Part shown: positions 43,238-51,161 of the stretch, piece after piece | Numbering within the stretch: position 1 is the first letter of the stretch | Layout of the letters: each line of letters starts with the position of its first letter | Assembly (NCBI GenBank): GCA_022340585.1 | Contig: JAJDNS010000207.1 | Span: 1-51,161, forward strand | Direction: 5' to 3' | DNA: 51,161 nucleotides | Source: Acidobacteriota bacterium | Lineage (GTDB): Bacteria; Acidobacteriota; Vicinamibacteria; Fen-336 | Translations under genes and position numbers: made by a program | The notes under the pieces: generated by a model | Database searches by the model: none | Seen by the model: only the letters and a program-made list of their open reading frames with translations | What the model was told of the DNA's origin: nothing

Positions 43238-46000
43238 TCACCGCGCATACGAAACGCTCAGACCGACGGTGCGTCCTTCCTTGTAGGCCCTCTGGAGCTC
43301 ACCGCCCTGGCTGAACAGCCACTCCGAGTCGGTCAGGTTGGTCCCGGTGAGACGGAGGGCCCAGGTCCCGAAGGTCTTGGTCACGACCACGTCGAGGGTC
43401 GTGCGCCCCTCTTCGAGGATGTCGGGAGTGCCGAAGACGCCGACGTCGGAGATGCGGTCGTCGTAGAAGTTGACGAGGACGCGGCCGGAGAGGTCGCGGG
43501 CTCGATTGCGCACTTCCACCATCCCGTTGACCACGTGGGGCGACTGCCCGGCCAGGGGCCGATTGAGGTTGGTCTGAATCTGGGCGGCACCCCGCTCGAG
43601 CTCGATCTCGGAGTTGGTGTACGTGTAGTTGAAGCCCAGGAGGACGAAGGGCCCGACGGATTTCCGGCCCTCGACCTCGAACCCGATGTTCCGCGCGCCC
43701 TTGGCGTTCTCGTAGGAGTTCCGGAACTGGGCGGTGGCCTCCACGACCCGCTCGATGGGGTCCGTGAAGTCCTTCCAGAACGCGCTGAGAGCGACGACCT
43801 CGCCGTCGCCGGCGCCCCCGGCCGGAAACCACTCCCACCGCAGGTCGGCGTTCATGATCTTCGCCCGCTTCAGGTCGGGGTTCCCCACCACCGCGCGGCC
43901 ACCCACGATGTCGGTGAACTCGAAGGGGGCCAGCTCGCGGAACTCGGGACGGTTGACGGTCTGGCTGAAGGCGGCCCTGAGGTTCTGGTCGGGCGTGAGC
44001 TGGTAGACCAGGTTCACCCCGGGGAGGACGTCGGTGTTGTCCAGGCTGGCCGGGACCACCCCGAGCGTCGGATCGAAGGGGTCGCTGGTGATCACCTCCT
44101 GCTGTGAGGCCTCCATGCGGGCGCCGCCCACGAACCGGAGGCGGGAGGTGACGGGCAGGTCGACCATGGCGTAGCCGGCGTAGATGTCGTGGGTGGCGTC
44201 GTAGCGGTCCGTCGGTCGGGTGTCCTCCTCGAGCTGGAAGTCGCCGGACGGACCGATGTTGTCCGCCTGGAAGATGACCTCCGGCGCCTGGGTCAGATCC
44301 GCCGGGCGGGCACGGGTGGGCTTGAAGCGGAGCCGACGGGAGAGGAAGTCCCGGGTGCGGTGGGTGTACTGGCCGCCCACCTTCACCACCGTCGAGCGCC
44401 CGCTCGCGGAGAAGAGCATCGTCCAGTCGGCGGCCGCGTCGTAGACGTTGTCGGTGAGGTCGTTGAACATCCGGAATCCGCTCTGGGACTCGTTGGACCA
44501 CTCGAACGCCCCCAGGGAGTTGCGGAACTCGTACAGGTTCTCCCGAAGGTCGGGCTCATCGCGCTTCGCCCGCGAGTAGGTCAGACGCCAGTCCACCTTG
44601 CTGTTGGAGAGGCTGGGGAAGAAGTGCTCTCCCGAGAGCTTGCTGGAGAGGACCGACTCCTGGATCCAATAGAGGCGATAGTTCTCGAGGTCCGTGCCCT
44701 TGTCGATGTTGAACCCGCCGAAGGTGCGCGCCTCGTCCTGGCCGCTGTTGGTGTAGAAGTTCTCCCAGGCCAGGCGGTGGCTGCCGGAGAACCGGTAGGA
44801 GAGGTTCCCGACTGCGCCCACCGTGGCCCGGTAGGTGGAGTAGCGGAAGTCGTAGTTGTTGGTGTTGATGAGGCTGTTCTCGGGGCCGATGATGTAGTAC
44901 TGCTGACGCTCGGCGCGGAAGCGGTTCTTGTAGTTGTAGGTGACGCTGCCCACCGCGCCGAGCTTGCCCCAGCTGTTCCCGGCCAGGATGGAGAAGCTCG
45001 AGTCGGGCTTGCCCGTGCTTTCACGGGGCTCCCAGACGTTGGCGAAGGAGCGCCCGAAAGCGGTGAGCTCGTCCTGGCTGAAGCCGCCCCCGAAGCGGGT
45101 GGCGGGCACCACCTTCTGGTCGGGGATGGAGGAGGGCAGGGCCCGCGTCCCGTCGTCGAAGCCGAGCCAGTCCAGGCCCCCGCCGGCGTAGCTCAGGCCG
45201 TCCTTGCCGGTGGTGTTGGAGTTGTAGCCGCCGCTTCCCGAGATCGAGAACACCGGCCCGTCGGGGAAGTTGATGGGCTCGATCTCCACCAGGCCTCCGG
45301 AGAACTCGGCCGGCTTGTCCGGCAGATACGACTTCGTCACCTTGACGCTCTCCAGGAGAGCCGTCGGGAAGAGGTCCAGGGGCACGACGCGCTTGTCGGG
45401 CTCGGTCGTGGGGAGAACGGACCCGTTGAGGGTGGTGTTGCTGTAGCGCTCACCCAGTCCTCGCACGTAGACGTACTGTCCGCCCACCACCGACACCCCG
45501 GTGACGCGGGACATGGCGTCGGAGGCGTCGGAGTCGGCGTTGGCGGTCATCTCCTCCCGGGCCATCCCGTCGGACACCGCACCCGATCGCTTGCGCTCGA
45601 GGAGCGCCGCCGCCTGGCTGGTGGCCACCGGCCCCGCCTCGGCGGTGACGGTGATTTCCTCGGCCAGCTCCACGGTCCCGATCGACAGGGCCACGGCGAG
45701 CTCGACGGTCTCGCCCCCGACCACGACGACGCCCTCGCTGAGGCTGTCGTCATAGCCAGAGAAGGTCACCCGGATGTCGTAGCTCCCCGGGGGAAGGCTG
45801 ATGTCGAAGACACCGTCCATGTCGGTGTAGACGATCGTGTCGGTGTCAACCACCTCGACCGTGGCACCGGGAAGCGTGACGGCGTTGTACTCGTCGAGGA
45901 CCCGGCCCTTGATCCGCCCGGTCTCCTGCGCCTGGACGGGGGAGCAGAGAACAACGGCGAACGTGGCGAGCGCTGCGGTAGCGAATTGGTGCGGTTTCAT
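43238..46000 (-). CDS. TonB-dependent outer-membrane receptor
   Basis: 920 residues. Signal peptide (cleavage near QAQ, about 25), then a carboxypeptidase-regulatory-like domain (27-110: GRIKGRVLDEYNAVTLPGAT, DGVFDISLPPGSYDIRVTFS). The plug follows (about 130-245, with SRVTGVSVVGGQYVYVRGLG and FPTALLESVKVTKSYLPDKP) and then a 22-strand barrel ending GRTVGLSVSYAR. The family imports large or scarce ligands with TonB-ExbBD energy. PhoB-box-like repeats upstream and the divergent peptidase and PstS-like genes suggest a phosphate-related ligand, which is inference. It is first in an operon with two lipoproteins. Confidence 0.93.
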   Translation of the reverse strand: MKPHQFATAALATFAVVLCSPVQAQETGRIKGRVLDEYNAVTLPGATVEVVDTDTIVYTDMDGVFDISLPPGSYDIRVTFSGYDDSLSEGVVVVGGETVELAVALSIGTVELAEEITVTAEAGPVATSQAAALLERKRSGAVSDGMAREEMTANADSDASDAMSRVTGVSVVGGQYVYVRGLGERYSNTTLNGSVLPTTEPDKRVVPLDLFPTALLESVKVTKSYLPDKPAEFSGGLVEIEPINFPDGPVFSISGSGGYNSNTTGKDGLSYAGGGLDWLGFDDGTRALPSSIPDQKVVPATRFGGGFSQDELTAFGRSFANVWEPRESTGKPDSSFSILAGNSWGKLGAVGSVTYNYKNRFRAERQQYYIIGPENSLINTNNYDFRYSTYRATVGAVGNLSYRFSGSHRLAWENFYTNSGQDEARTFGGFNIDKGTDLENYRLYWIQESVLSSKLSGEHFFPSLSNSKVDWRLTYSRAKRDEPDLRENLYEFRNSLGAFEWSNESQSGFRMFNDLTDNVYDAAADWTMLFSASGRSTVVKVGGQYTHRTRDFLSRRLRFKPTRARPADLTQAPEVIFQADNIGPSGDFQLEEDTRPTDRYDATHDIYAGYAMVDLPVTSRLRFVGGARMEASQQEVITSDPFDPTLGVVPASLDNTDVLPGVNLVYQLTPDQNLRAAFSQTVNRPEFRELAPFEFTDIVGGRAVVGNPDLKRAKIMNADLRWEWFPAGGAGDGEVVALSAFWKDFTDPIERVVEATAQFRNSYENAKGARNIGFEVEGRKSVGPFVLLGFNYTYTNSEIELERGAAQIQTNLNRPLAGQSPHVVNGMVEVRNRARDLSGRVLVNFYDDRISDVGVFGTPDILEEGRTTLDVVVTKTFGTWALRLTGTNLTDSEWLFSQGGELQRAYKEGRTVGLSVSYAR

Positions 46001-46033
46001 GTCTTCCTGTCACCTCGAGACTAGGGAGGGTCC

Positions 46034-46051
46034 GTGACCCGCGTGTGACGA
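46034..46051 (-). promoter_or_regulatory. PhoB-box-like direct repeat 1, TonB operon upstream region
   Basis: On the minus strand TCGTCAC-ACGC-GGGTCAC: two seven-base units with the GTCAC core repeated at exactly 11 bases. It lies 34 bp upstream of the receptor ATG. Core and spacing match the PhoB box architecture (CTGTCAT, four bases, CTGTCAY). Confidence 0.4.
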
Positions 46052-46126
46052 CCTCGTGCCGGAGCAGTGATGCCATGGGAAGACCGGCGGCACGCTTCAC
46101 GGCGGTTTCCAGGCTATGGCGAGGAG

Positions 46127-46144
46127 ATGACAGGGGCGTGACGA
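46127..46144 (-). promoter_or_regulatory. PhoB-box-like direct repeat 2, between TonB receptor and M28 peptidase
   Basis: On the minus strand TCGTCAC-GCCC-CTGTCAT. The second unit is a perfect match to the E. coli Pho half-site, the GTCA core repeats at 11 bases, and a CATAGC -10-like hexamer follows eight bases later. It lies 127 bp upstream of the receptor and 125 bp upstream of the divergent peptidase, so it could serve both. Confidence 0.5.
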
Positions 46145-46268
46145 GCGGGTATCGGCGGAGTTAAAGACGCTCAGGTTGCCTCGGGTGACGACCTGACAGA
46201 CTCCTGGCGTGGAGTGCCGTGGGCACGGCGAGGGTTAGAATCGATGGTGGCGCTCCGGAAAGGCCAGC

Positions 46269-47930
46269 ATGAGCTTCGATTCACGCGCTCTCCCGAAGAG
46301 GCAGGGAGCCTTCCGGCTCGCGGTCGCGATCCTCGTGGGCGTTGGCGCCGCCGTGGCGGCCCCGCCCGGTGGTGGAGCGGTCGATGCCGAGGCGCTCCGG
46401 CGCCACACCTTCTTCCTGGGCGACGACGCGGTGGAGGGGCGCGCCCCGGGCACGCCGGGTGCGGAGAAGGCCGCCCGCTACATCGCGGGCGAGCTGGAGC
46501 GCGTCGGCCTGAAGGCCCTGGGCCACAACGGGTCCTGGCTCCAGGACGTCCCCCTGCACGGCACGACCCCGGCCGAGGGCACCCCGCTCGTGGTCGCCTC
46601 GGAGTGCGGCTCAAGCACGCTGCGCCTGGGCGAGGACTACCTGCTGTTCACGGGAGGCGTGCAGACGCTCATCCCCCGGGACGTGCCCCTCGTGTTCGCG
46701 GGCTACGGGATCGTGGCTCCCGAGTTCGACTACAACGACTACCAGGGCCTGAACGTCGAGGGAAAGGTCGTGGTCGTCCTCGAGGGAGAGCCAGACGCCG
46801 ACGACCCTGAGTACTTCGCCGGGCCCCAGCCGACGGTGTACTCGACCGCCGAGGCCAAGCAGCGCATCGCCCTCAGCCGGGGGGCCCGGGGCAGCCTCCT
46901 CGTGCCGTCTGCTCTCGAACCCCCACGCGACTGGGTCGGCTTGCGGCGTGAGTTCGCCTTCGAGCACCTCAGCCTGGCCTACTCCCTGCCGCGACACCTG
47001 AGCGCCCGGATCCGCCCCGCGGCGGCAGCGGCGCTGTTCTGCGGCGCACAGTGGGACCTGGATGCAGTCCACCAGATGGAGCGGGACCACACCCTGCGGA
47101 GCTTTCCCCTCGCCGCCGGGGTCCGCTTCCGCGGCCAGTTCCGCGAGCGCGATTTCTTCGCGAGCAATGTCGTGGCCCTGCTCCCCGGGGCCTCGGAGCT
47201 GCGCGACACCTACGTCCTCGTCTCCGCGCACTACGACCACCTGGGCGTCGGCCCGCCCGTCGCGGGGGATCGGATCTACAACGGGGTGATCGACAACGCG
47301 ATCGGGGTCGCCGGGACCCTCGAGATCGCCCGGGTCCTGGCCGCCCGGCCCGCGCCGCCCGCGCGCTCCATCGTCTTCCTGTTCCCCACCGCCGAGGAGG
47401 AGGGGCTCCTGGGCTCGCTCTACTACCTGGATCACCCGCTGGTCCCGGTGCACCGTACCGTGGCCAACGTGAACGTGGACGGCCTCGCCCACATGGCCAC
47501 CTTCGCCGACGTGGTGGGGGTCGGGGCCGACAAATCCACGCTCGGCGACACCCTGGCGCGGGTGGCCGCCCGGCAGGGGCTGGAGGTTTCCGAGATTCCT
47601 CCCCTGGCCCGGGCCGATCCCTTCGCCTTCTCGGACCAGGCCGCCTTCGCGGAGGTGGGGGTCCCGGCGTTGTTGGTCAACGAAGGGCTCCACTGGTCGC
47701 AACACACCCCCCAGGAAGCCCTGGTGCGGTACGCGGAGTGGGGACAGACGCGGTACCACCAGCCCTCGGACGATCTCTCCCAGCCTCTGGACTTCGAAGC
47801 CACCCGGCAGCACGTGGAGGTGCTGGCCGACCTCGTCTGGGAGATCGCCAACGATTCCGAACCCCCGCGCTGGCACCCCGGGCGCCCCGAGGCCCTGGCC
47901 CAGCTGCGAACCCGGGCCGAGGGCCGCTGA
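46269..47930 (+). CDS. Exported M28-family zinc metallopeptidase
   Basis: 553 residues. An N-terminal hydrophobic signal (FRLAVAILVGVGAAVAAPP) is followed by a PA-type insert (about 100-230: PLVFAGYGIVAPEFDYNDYQ) and the M28 catalytic domain. Zinc ligands are all visible: LVSAHYDHLGVG, NGVIDNAIGVAG, TAEEEGLLGS, NVNVDGLAH and TRYHQPSDDL. It should be a periplasmic or secreted aminopeptidase/carboxypeptidase. A TAGAAT -10-like hexamer (46236-46241) has no recognisable -35, as expected of an activator-dependent promoter. It is followed 3 bp later by a PstS-like gene and is divergent from the TonB operon. Confidence 0.9.
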   Translation: MSFDSRALPKRQGAFRLAVAILVGVGAAVAAPPGGGAVDAEALRRHTFFLGDDAVEGRAPGTPGAEKAARYIAGELERVGLKALGHNGSWLQDVPLHGTTPAEGTPLVVASECGSSTLRLGEDYLLFTGGVQTLIPRDVPLVFAGYGIVAPEFDYNDYQGLNVEGKVVVVLEGEPDADDPEYFAGPQPTVYSTAEAKQRIALSRGARGSLLVPSALEPPRDWVGLRREFAFEHLSLAYSLPRHLSARIRPAAAAALFCGAQWDLDAVHQMERDHTLRSFPLAAGVRFRGQFRERDFFASNVVALLPGASELRDTYVLVSAHYDHLGVGPPVAGDRIYNGVIDNAIGVAGTLEIARVLAARPAPPARSIVFLFPTAEEEGLLGSLYYLDHPLVPVHRTVANVNVDGLAHMATFADVVGVGADKSTLGDTLARVAARQGLEVSEIPPLARADPFAFSDQAAFAEVGVPALLVNEGLHWSQHTPQEALVRYAEWGQTRYHQPSDDLSQPLDFEATRQHVEVLADLVWEIANDSEPPRWHPGRPEALAQLRTRAEGR

Positions 47931-47933
47931 GTC

Positions 47934-48812
47934 GTGCCCCGAAGACCCGGGCCCACCCGCGGCCGGCGGCGGCTCCTCGTCGCGGCCGTGGCCGTGGGGG
48001 CCGCGGTCCTCGTCGCCTGCGGCCCCACTCCGACCTCGGAGCCTCGCTTCGTGCGAATCACCGGCTCGGACACCATGCTCACCCTCGCCCGGCGCTGGGC
48101 CGAGGCGTTCATGCGCCTGCACCCCGGGATCGTGGTGCACGTGGAGGGCGGCGGCACCGGGGCGGGAGTGGTCGCCCTCGTCGACGGCCGGGCCGATCTG
48201 GGCACCGGCTCCCGGCCGCTCCTGCCTTCCGAGGTCCAGCGGCTGAACGAGAAGCACGCCTCCCTGGGGGTCAGCTTCCGGTGCGCACGGGACGGGGTAT
48301 CGGTCTACCTCAACCCCGCCAACCCCGTGCACGACATCGACCTGCCCCGCCTGAAGGAGCTCTTCGCCGGCCGCATCGCGAACTGGCGCGAGGTGGGGGG
48401 CCCCGACGCGCGTGTGCACATCCTGCGCCGCCCACCGAACTCGGGGACCCACCAGCTGTTCCGCGAGCTGGTCCTCGACGAGGAGGACTACGCGCCTGAC
48501 GCCGTCATCCTGCCCACCACCGCCGCCGTCGTCGACGCCGTCCGCCACGACACGGGGGCAGCTGGCTACGGCGGGCTGGCCTTCGCCCCCGACCTCGTGC
48601 ACTGCGCGGTGGGGGGCCGGCCCCCGACGCCGGCCAACGTCCGCAACGGCTCCTACCCCCTGGCGCGCTACCTCTTTCTCCATGCGGTGCGCCAGCCGCG
48701 CGGCTGGCCCCGGCGCTTCGTCGACTTCGTCTTCAGCGACGAGGGGCAACGGATCGTGGAGGAGGTGGGCTTCGTCTCGCTCTGGGAAACGACACCCGCC
48801 GACCCGGGCTAG
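47934..48812 (+). CDS. PstS-like phosphate-binding lipoprotein (second)
   Basis: 292 residues, GTG start 3 bp after the peptidase stop, so translationally coupled. The lipoprotein signal ends in VLVACGPTP. The PBP-like-2 oxyanion fold follows: VRITGSDTMLTLARRWAEAF, VEGGGTGAGVVALVDGRADL, then LRRPPNSGTHQLFRELVL and GAAGYGGLAFAP. It aligns loop by loop with PstS at 7807-8763 but has no permease or ATPase neighbours. It may feed the distant PstCAB or act as a sensor or scavenger. Its coupling to a peptidase is unusual. Confidence 0.88.
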   Translation: MPRRPGPTRGRRRLLVAAVAVGAAVLVACGPTPTSEPRFVRITGSDTMLTLARRWAEAFMRLHPGIVVHVEGGGTGAGVVALVDGRADLGTGSRPLLPSEVQRLNEKHASLGVSFRCARDGVSVYLNPANPVHDIDLPRLKELFAGRIANWREVGGPDARVHILRRPPNSGTHQLFRELVLDEEDYAPDAVILPTTAAVVDAVRHDTGAAGYGGLAFAPDLVHCAVGGRPPTPANVRNGSYPLARYLFLHAVRQPRGWPRRFVDFVFSDEGQRIVEEVGFVSLWETTPADPG

Positions 48813-49394
48813 GAAGCCTCATGCCCACTCCCGCTCCTCCCCGCTTTGAGCACTTCGACTGGAGGAACGTCAGCCAGACCGAGAGGCCGATGAGTCCGTC
48901 GGCCAGAGACCCGACCAGGACGTCGCTGAGCCAGTGCAGGCCCAGGACGACCCGCGAGGCCGCTACGCTGACGGCGAGGAGGAGCACCGGCACCGCCAGG
49001 AGGGGAAAGGCCAGGGCGATCACCGAGCCGATGGCGAAGGCGTTGAGGGCGTGACCGGAGGGGAAGGAGAACCGGTCGGAGGGGAACCATGTCAGCGGGT
49101 CCACGTCGAAGTGGGCGGGGCGCACACGCTCGCAGGGCGGGAGCGGTGGACCTGGCTCTTGGTCAGGACGAGGAGGATGTTGGCGAGTCCGGCTGCGACC
49201 GCTCCTCCCATGAGGACCCGCCACCCGCGCGCGCTGCCGGCGGCGAGGAGAAGCCCCCCCGCGAGCCAGAGCCAACCGTCCCCGAGACGGGTGGCCCAGA
49301 GCATCCAGAGGCGCACCCACCGGGGCGGACGACACCTCACGATGCGGCCGGTGACCCGGTCGTCGGAGGCCGTGACGTAGGAGAGGACGGTCAT
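48733..49394 (-). pseudogene. PAP2-family phosphatase, frameshifted
   Basis: All three PAP2 motifs are present but in two frames. From the ATG at 49394 (GGAGGTTGC upstream) the first frame carries motif 1, KSQVHRSRP, and stops at 49092. Motif 2 (FSFPSGHALN) and motif 3 (SRVVLGLHWLSDVLVG) continue in the next frame to 48733. Adding one C to the C run near 49135 (GGGCG on the plus strand) joins them as RSRPCERVRPAHFDV. PAP2 enzymes dephosphorylate phosphatidate or undecaprenyl diphosphate in the membrane. The frameshift may be a sequencing error in a homopolymer or real decay. The 3' end overlaps the convergent PstS-like gene by 80 bp. Confidence 0.75.
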
Positions 49395-49796
49395 GCAACC
49401 TCCGCTTCGTCGAATCCGGAAGAGCGGGATCAGCGGAAGGAAGGGCGCCAGGACGGCACCCGCGGCCACGGGGAGGGGCGACACCGCGCCGGCGAGGACG
49501 CCGCGGACGACCTCGGCATAGCCGGCGGCGAAGATCCGGACGACCTCGCTGGTGAGTCGCCGATAGGTGCCCGATCTCCCGGCGGGGAGGGTCAGACCCT
49601 GGCGCAGGCCGGCGAGGAAGAGGGCGCCCTCGATGCCGTCGTGGTCGGTGAGGGTGACCGGGTCCATGCCGCGTCGCGTGGCCGCCTCGTAGACGTCTTC
49701 CGGGTGGGAGTAGCATTCCCTCCCGACGTGTCCCAGGACGGGGAGGTCGGCACGGCCCGAGTACCAGGAGTGAACGTGCAGGTCGCAACGCATCAT
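49395..49796 (-). pseudogene. Truncated PHP-domain phosphoesterase fragment
   Basis: From the ATG at 49796 (another at 49793) the sequence MRCDLHVHSWYSG and VYEAATRRGMDPVTLTDHDG is the first quarter of a PHP-fold metallophosphoesterase with the HxH and DHD metal motifs. After GALFLAGLRQG the family resemblance stops; about 60 residues that could be the protein's C-terminal end follow (YRRLTSEVVRIFAAGYAEVV), and the frame runs without a stop into PAP2. The other metal-binding segments are missing, so an internal deletion is likely and the enzyme should be inactive. Confidence 0.6.
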
Positions 49797-49903
49797 CTCT
49801 GCATCCTCGCGATCATGGGTCCTCTCGCCTCGAGTGCTCCTTGAACACACGTTCATTGAAGACGATGGGGATTGCGCGAGAATGAAGCGCAGCGAAACAC
49901 ACG

Positions 49904-49921
49904 GTGACGGCGATGTGACCC
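49904..49921 (-). promoter_or_regulatory. PhoB-box-like direct repeat 3, between PHP/PAP2 and GT28 genes
   Basis: On the minus strand GGGTCAC-ATCG-CCGTCAC, again two units with GTCAC at an exact 11-base period. It lies in the divergent region, 108 bp from the PHP/PAP2 start and 77 bp from the glycosyltransferase start. Further GTCAC/CTCAC words follow on the plus strand at 49939-49974 at roughly helical spacing. Confidence 0.4.
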
Positions 49922-49997
49922 GGGGCGCACGCCTTCGTCACGAGGCGGCTCACCGCCGTCACGGCACCGTCGCACCCGGCGGCCAGGAAGGAGGGTG

Positions 49998-51161
49998 ATG
50001 AGCGTGGAAGAGCGTCGGGTGCTCCTCTTCACCATCGACGCCGGCGGCGGACACCGCTCGGCGGCCCGGGCCCTGGTGGCGGCCGCCGAGGAGGTGGAGA
50101 CCCCCTGGGGCTTCCGGGTGGAGAGCTTCCAGGAGGTCCTCCTCCCCCTGGACCTGCTGAAGCGCCTGACCGGGGTCGCCCTCGAGGACGCCTACAACCT
50201 CATCCTCCGCCGCCACTGGAACGTCCTCATGGTGCCGCTGCTCCGGGTCATGCACGCCGCCATCCAGGCCCGCCGACCCGCGATCGTGCGGACCCTCGCG
50301 AGGTGGCTGCAGGCCCAGCCACGGCCCGAGGCCCTGGTGTCCGTCATGCCGAACTTCAACGGCATCATGCGCGACGCCCTCCGGGCGGCCCACCCCGGGG
50401 TTCCGCTGATCGTGGTGCTCACCGATCTTGCCGACTTCCCTCCGAGGTTCTGGATCGAGCCCGGGGTCGACCGCGTCGTCGTGGGGACGGACGAGGCCCG
50501 CGAGCAGGCCCTCACCATCGGGCTGCCGGAGGAGCGGATCTCCCGGGTGTCGGGCATGGTCCTGCACCCCCGCTTCCACCGAGGCATGGGCCCGGGGGTG
50601 CGCGATCGGGTGCGGGCGGAGCTGGGGTTCGGGCCCGGGGACCTGGCGGTGACGCTCCTCTTCGGGGGCAAGGGGTCACCGGAGATGGTGCCGCTGGCGG
50701 AGCAGCTCCTCGAGGGCCGCCCCGACTGGAGGGTCGTCGCGATCTGCGGAGACAACCCCGGGCTGCTCGAGCGGCTCGCGCCCCTCGAGGCCGGTTCCTC
50801 CGGCCGGCTGCGCACCTTCGGGTTCACCGACCGTGTGGCCGACCTGATGGCCGCGAGCGACGTCCTCGCCACCAAGCCGGGGCCGGGATCGCTGGCCGAA
50901 GCGGCCCAGCAGCGAGTGCCGGTCGTCGTGATCCGCAACCGGCACACGATTCCCCAGGAGCGCTTCAACACCGACTTCGTGGCCGAGCACGGCCTCGGCC
51001 TCGTGGTGGGCCACTGGCGGGAGATCCCGGGGGCGGTGGCGGAGCTTCACCGCGACCCGGAAGCGCTCGCGCGAATCCGCGCGCGTCTGGCCGCCCTTCC
51101 CCCCAACCGTGCCGTGTACGAGGTCGTCGAGCTGATCGACCGGGAGATCGGCGGCGCGGCC
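49998..51161 (+). CDS. MGDG-synthase-like GT28 glycosyltransferase (partial, runs off window)
   Basis: 388 codons without a stop to the window edge, so the 3' end is missing. The start ATG follows AAGGAGGG closely. The N-terminus LLFTIDAGGGHRSAARALVA is the MGDG synthase N-terminal (GxGGGH) motif. The GT28 C-terminal domain shows VTLLFGGKGSPEMVPLAEQL, LRTFGFTDRVADLMAASDVL, ATKPGPGSLAEAAQQRVPVV and PQERFNTDFVAEHGLGLVV. Relatives transfer a sugar from UDP-hexose to diacylglycerol. Divergence from a phosphatidate-phosphatase-like gene and a PhoB-box-like repeat suggest glycolipid synthesis during phosphate limitation. Confidence 0.88.
   Translation, partial: MSVEERRVLLFTIDAGGGHRSAARALVAAAEEVETPWGFRVESFQEVLLPLDLLKRLTGVALEDAYNLILRRHWNVLMVPLLRVMHAAIQARRPAIVRTLARWLQAQPRPEALVSVMPNFNGIMRDALRAAHPGVPLIVVLTDLADFPPRFWIEPGVDRVVVGTDEAREQALTIGLPEERISRVSGMVLHPRFHRGMGPGVRDRVRAELGFGPGDLAVTLLFGGKGSPEMVPLAEQLLEGRPDWRVVAICGDNPGLLERLAPLEAGSSGRLRTFGFTDRVADLMAASDVLATKPGPGSLAEAAQQRVPVVVIRNRHTIPQERFNTDFVAEHGLGLVVGHWREIPGAVAELHRDPEALARIRARLAALPPNRAVYEVVELIDREIGGAA

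Noticed and set aside
46186..46197. TGACGACCTGAC pair upstream of the M28 gene as a further Pho box
   Set aside because: The two TGAC cores are 8 bases apart, not 11, so the helical phasing of a PhoB box is wrong.

Overview
The window is about 51 kb of very GC-rich, gene-dense bacterial DNA (coding third positions are overwhelmingly G or C). It carries no rRNA, tRNA, IS element or CRISPR array that I can see. A large FtsX/MacB-type permease of the acidobacterial 'ADOP' type (23704-26169), a TonB receptor with an N-terminal carboxypeptidase-regulatory-like domain, and the overall gene mix suggest an Acidobacteriota-like Gram-negative bacterium, perhaps a Thermoanaerobaculia relative. That placement is an inference.

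Left part (1-15.3 kb): a VapBC-type toxin-antitoxin pair, a PLP-dependent threonine/serine dehydratase, ispH, and a PhoB-like response regulator that converges on a long minus-strand phosphate operon. The operon reads ppx(HD) - ppk1 - DUF309 - phoU::arsC-like fusion - pstS - pstC - pstA - pstB-like 2 - pstB-like 1. A CHAD-domain gene is divergent from it. Two features look unusual. PhoU is fused to an ArsC/low-molecular-weight phosphatase domain that has lost every catalytic cysteine. The two PstB-like ATPases carry complementary defects, as expected for a heterodimer with one canonical and one degenerate ATP site.

Middle part (15.3-33 kb): a saccharopine-dehydrogenase-like reductase, a Tat-exported GH116 glucosylceramidase-like enzyme, a TPP-dependent 2-hydroxyacyl-CoA lyase/acetolactate-synthase-like enzyme, a ferredoxin-type protein, a second toxin-antitoxin pair, a secreted NTF2-like protein and the ADOP permease. 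An arsenic/thiol operon follows on the minus strand: arsR - acr3 - small thioredoxin - ArsP-like permease - ProC-like reductase - unknown - YeeE/YedE. Trx-type arsC diverges from it across a promoter/operator.

Right part (33-51 kb): a second PhoB-like regulator, an SLC13 transporter, and a four-gene corrinoid methyltransferase operon in which the Hcy, cobalamin and activation modules of MetH are separate genes beside an MttB-type methyltransferase. Next come a radical SAM/SPASM protein and a GYD protein. The end holds a TonB receptor/lipoprotein operon divergent from an M28 peptidase and a second PstS-like lipoprotein, a damaged PHP/PAP2 locus, and a GT28 (MGDG-synthase-like) glycosyltransferase running off the edge.

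The two intergenic regions near 46.1 kb and 49.9 kb contain three 7-4-7 direct repeats with an 11-bp period and a GTCAY core, like PhoB boxes. Taken with the gene content, this suggests that much of the window is one extended phosphate-starvation regulon: Pi import, polyphosphate, outer-membrane scavenging and phospholipid replacement by glycolipid. The repeats and motifs are read directly from the sequence. The regulon is an inference.
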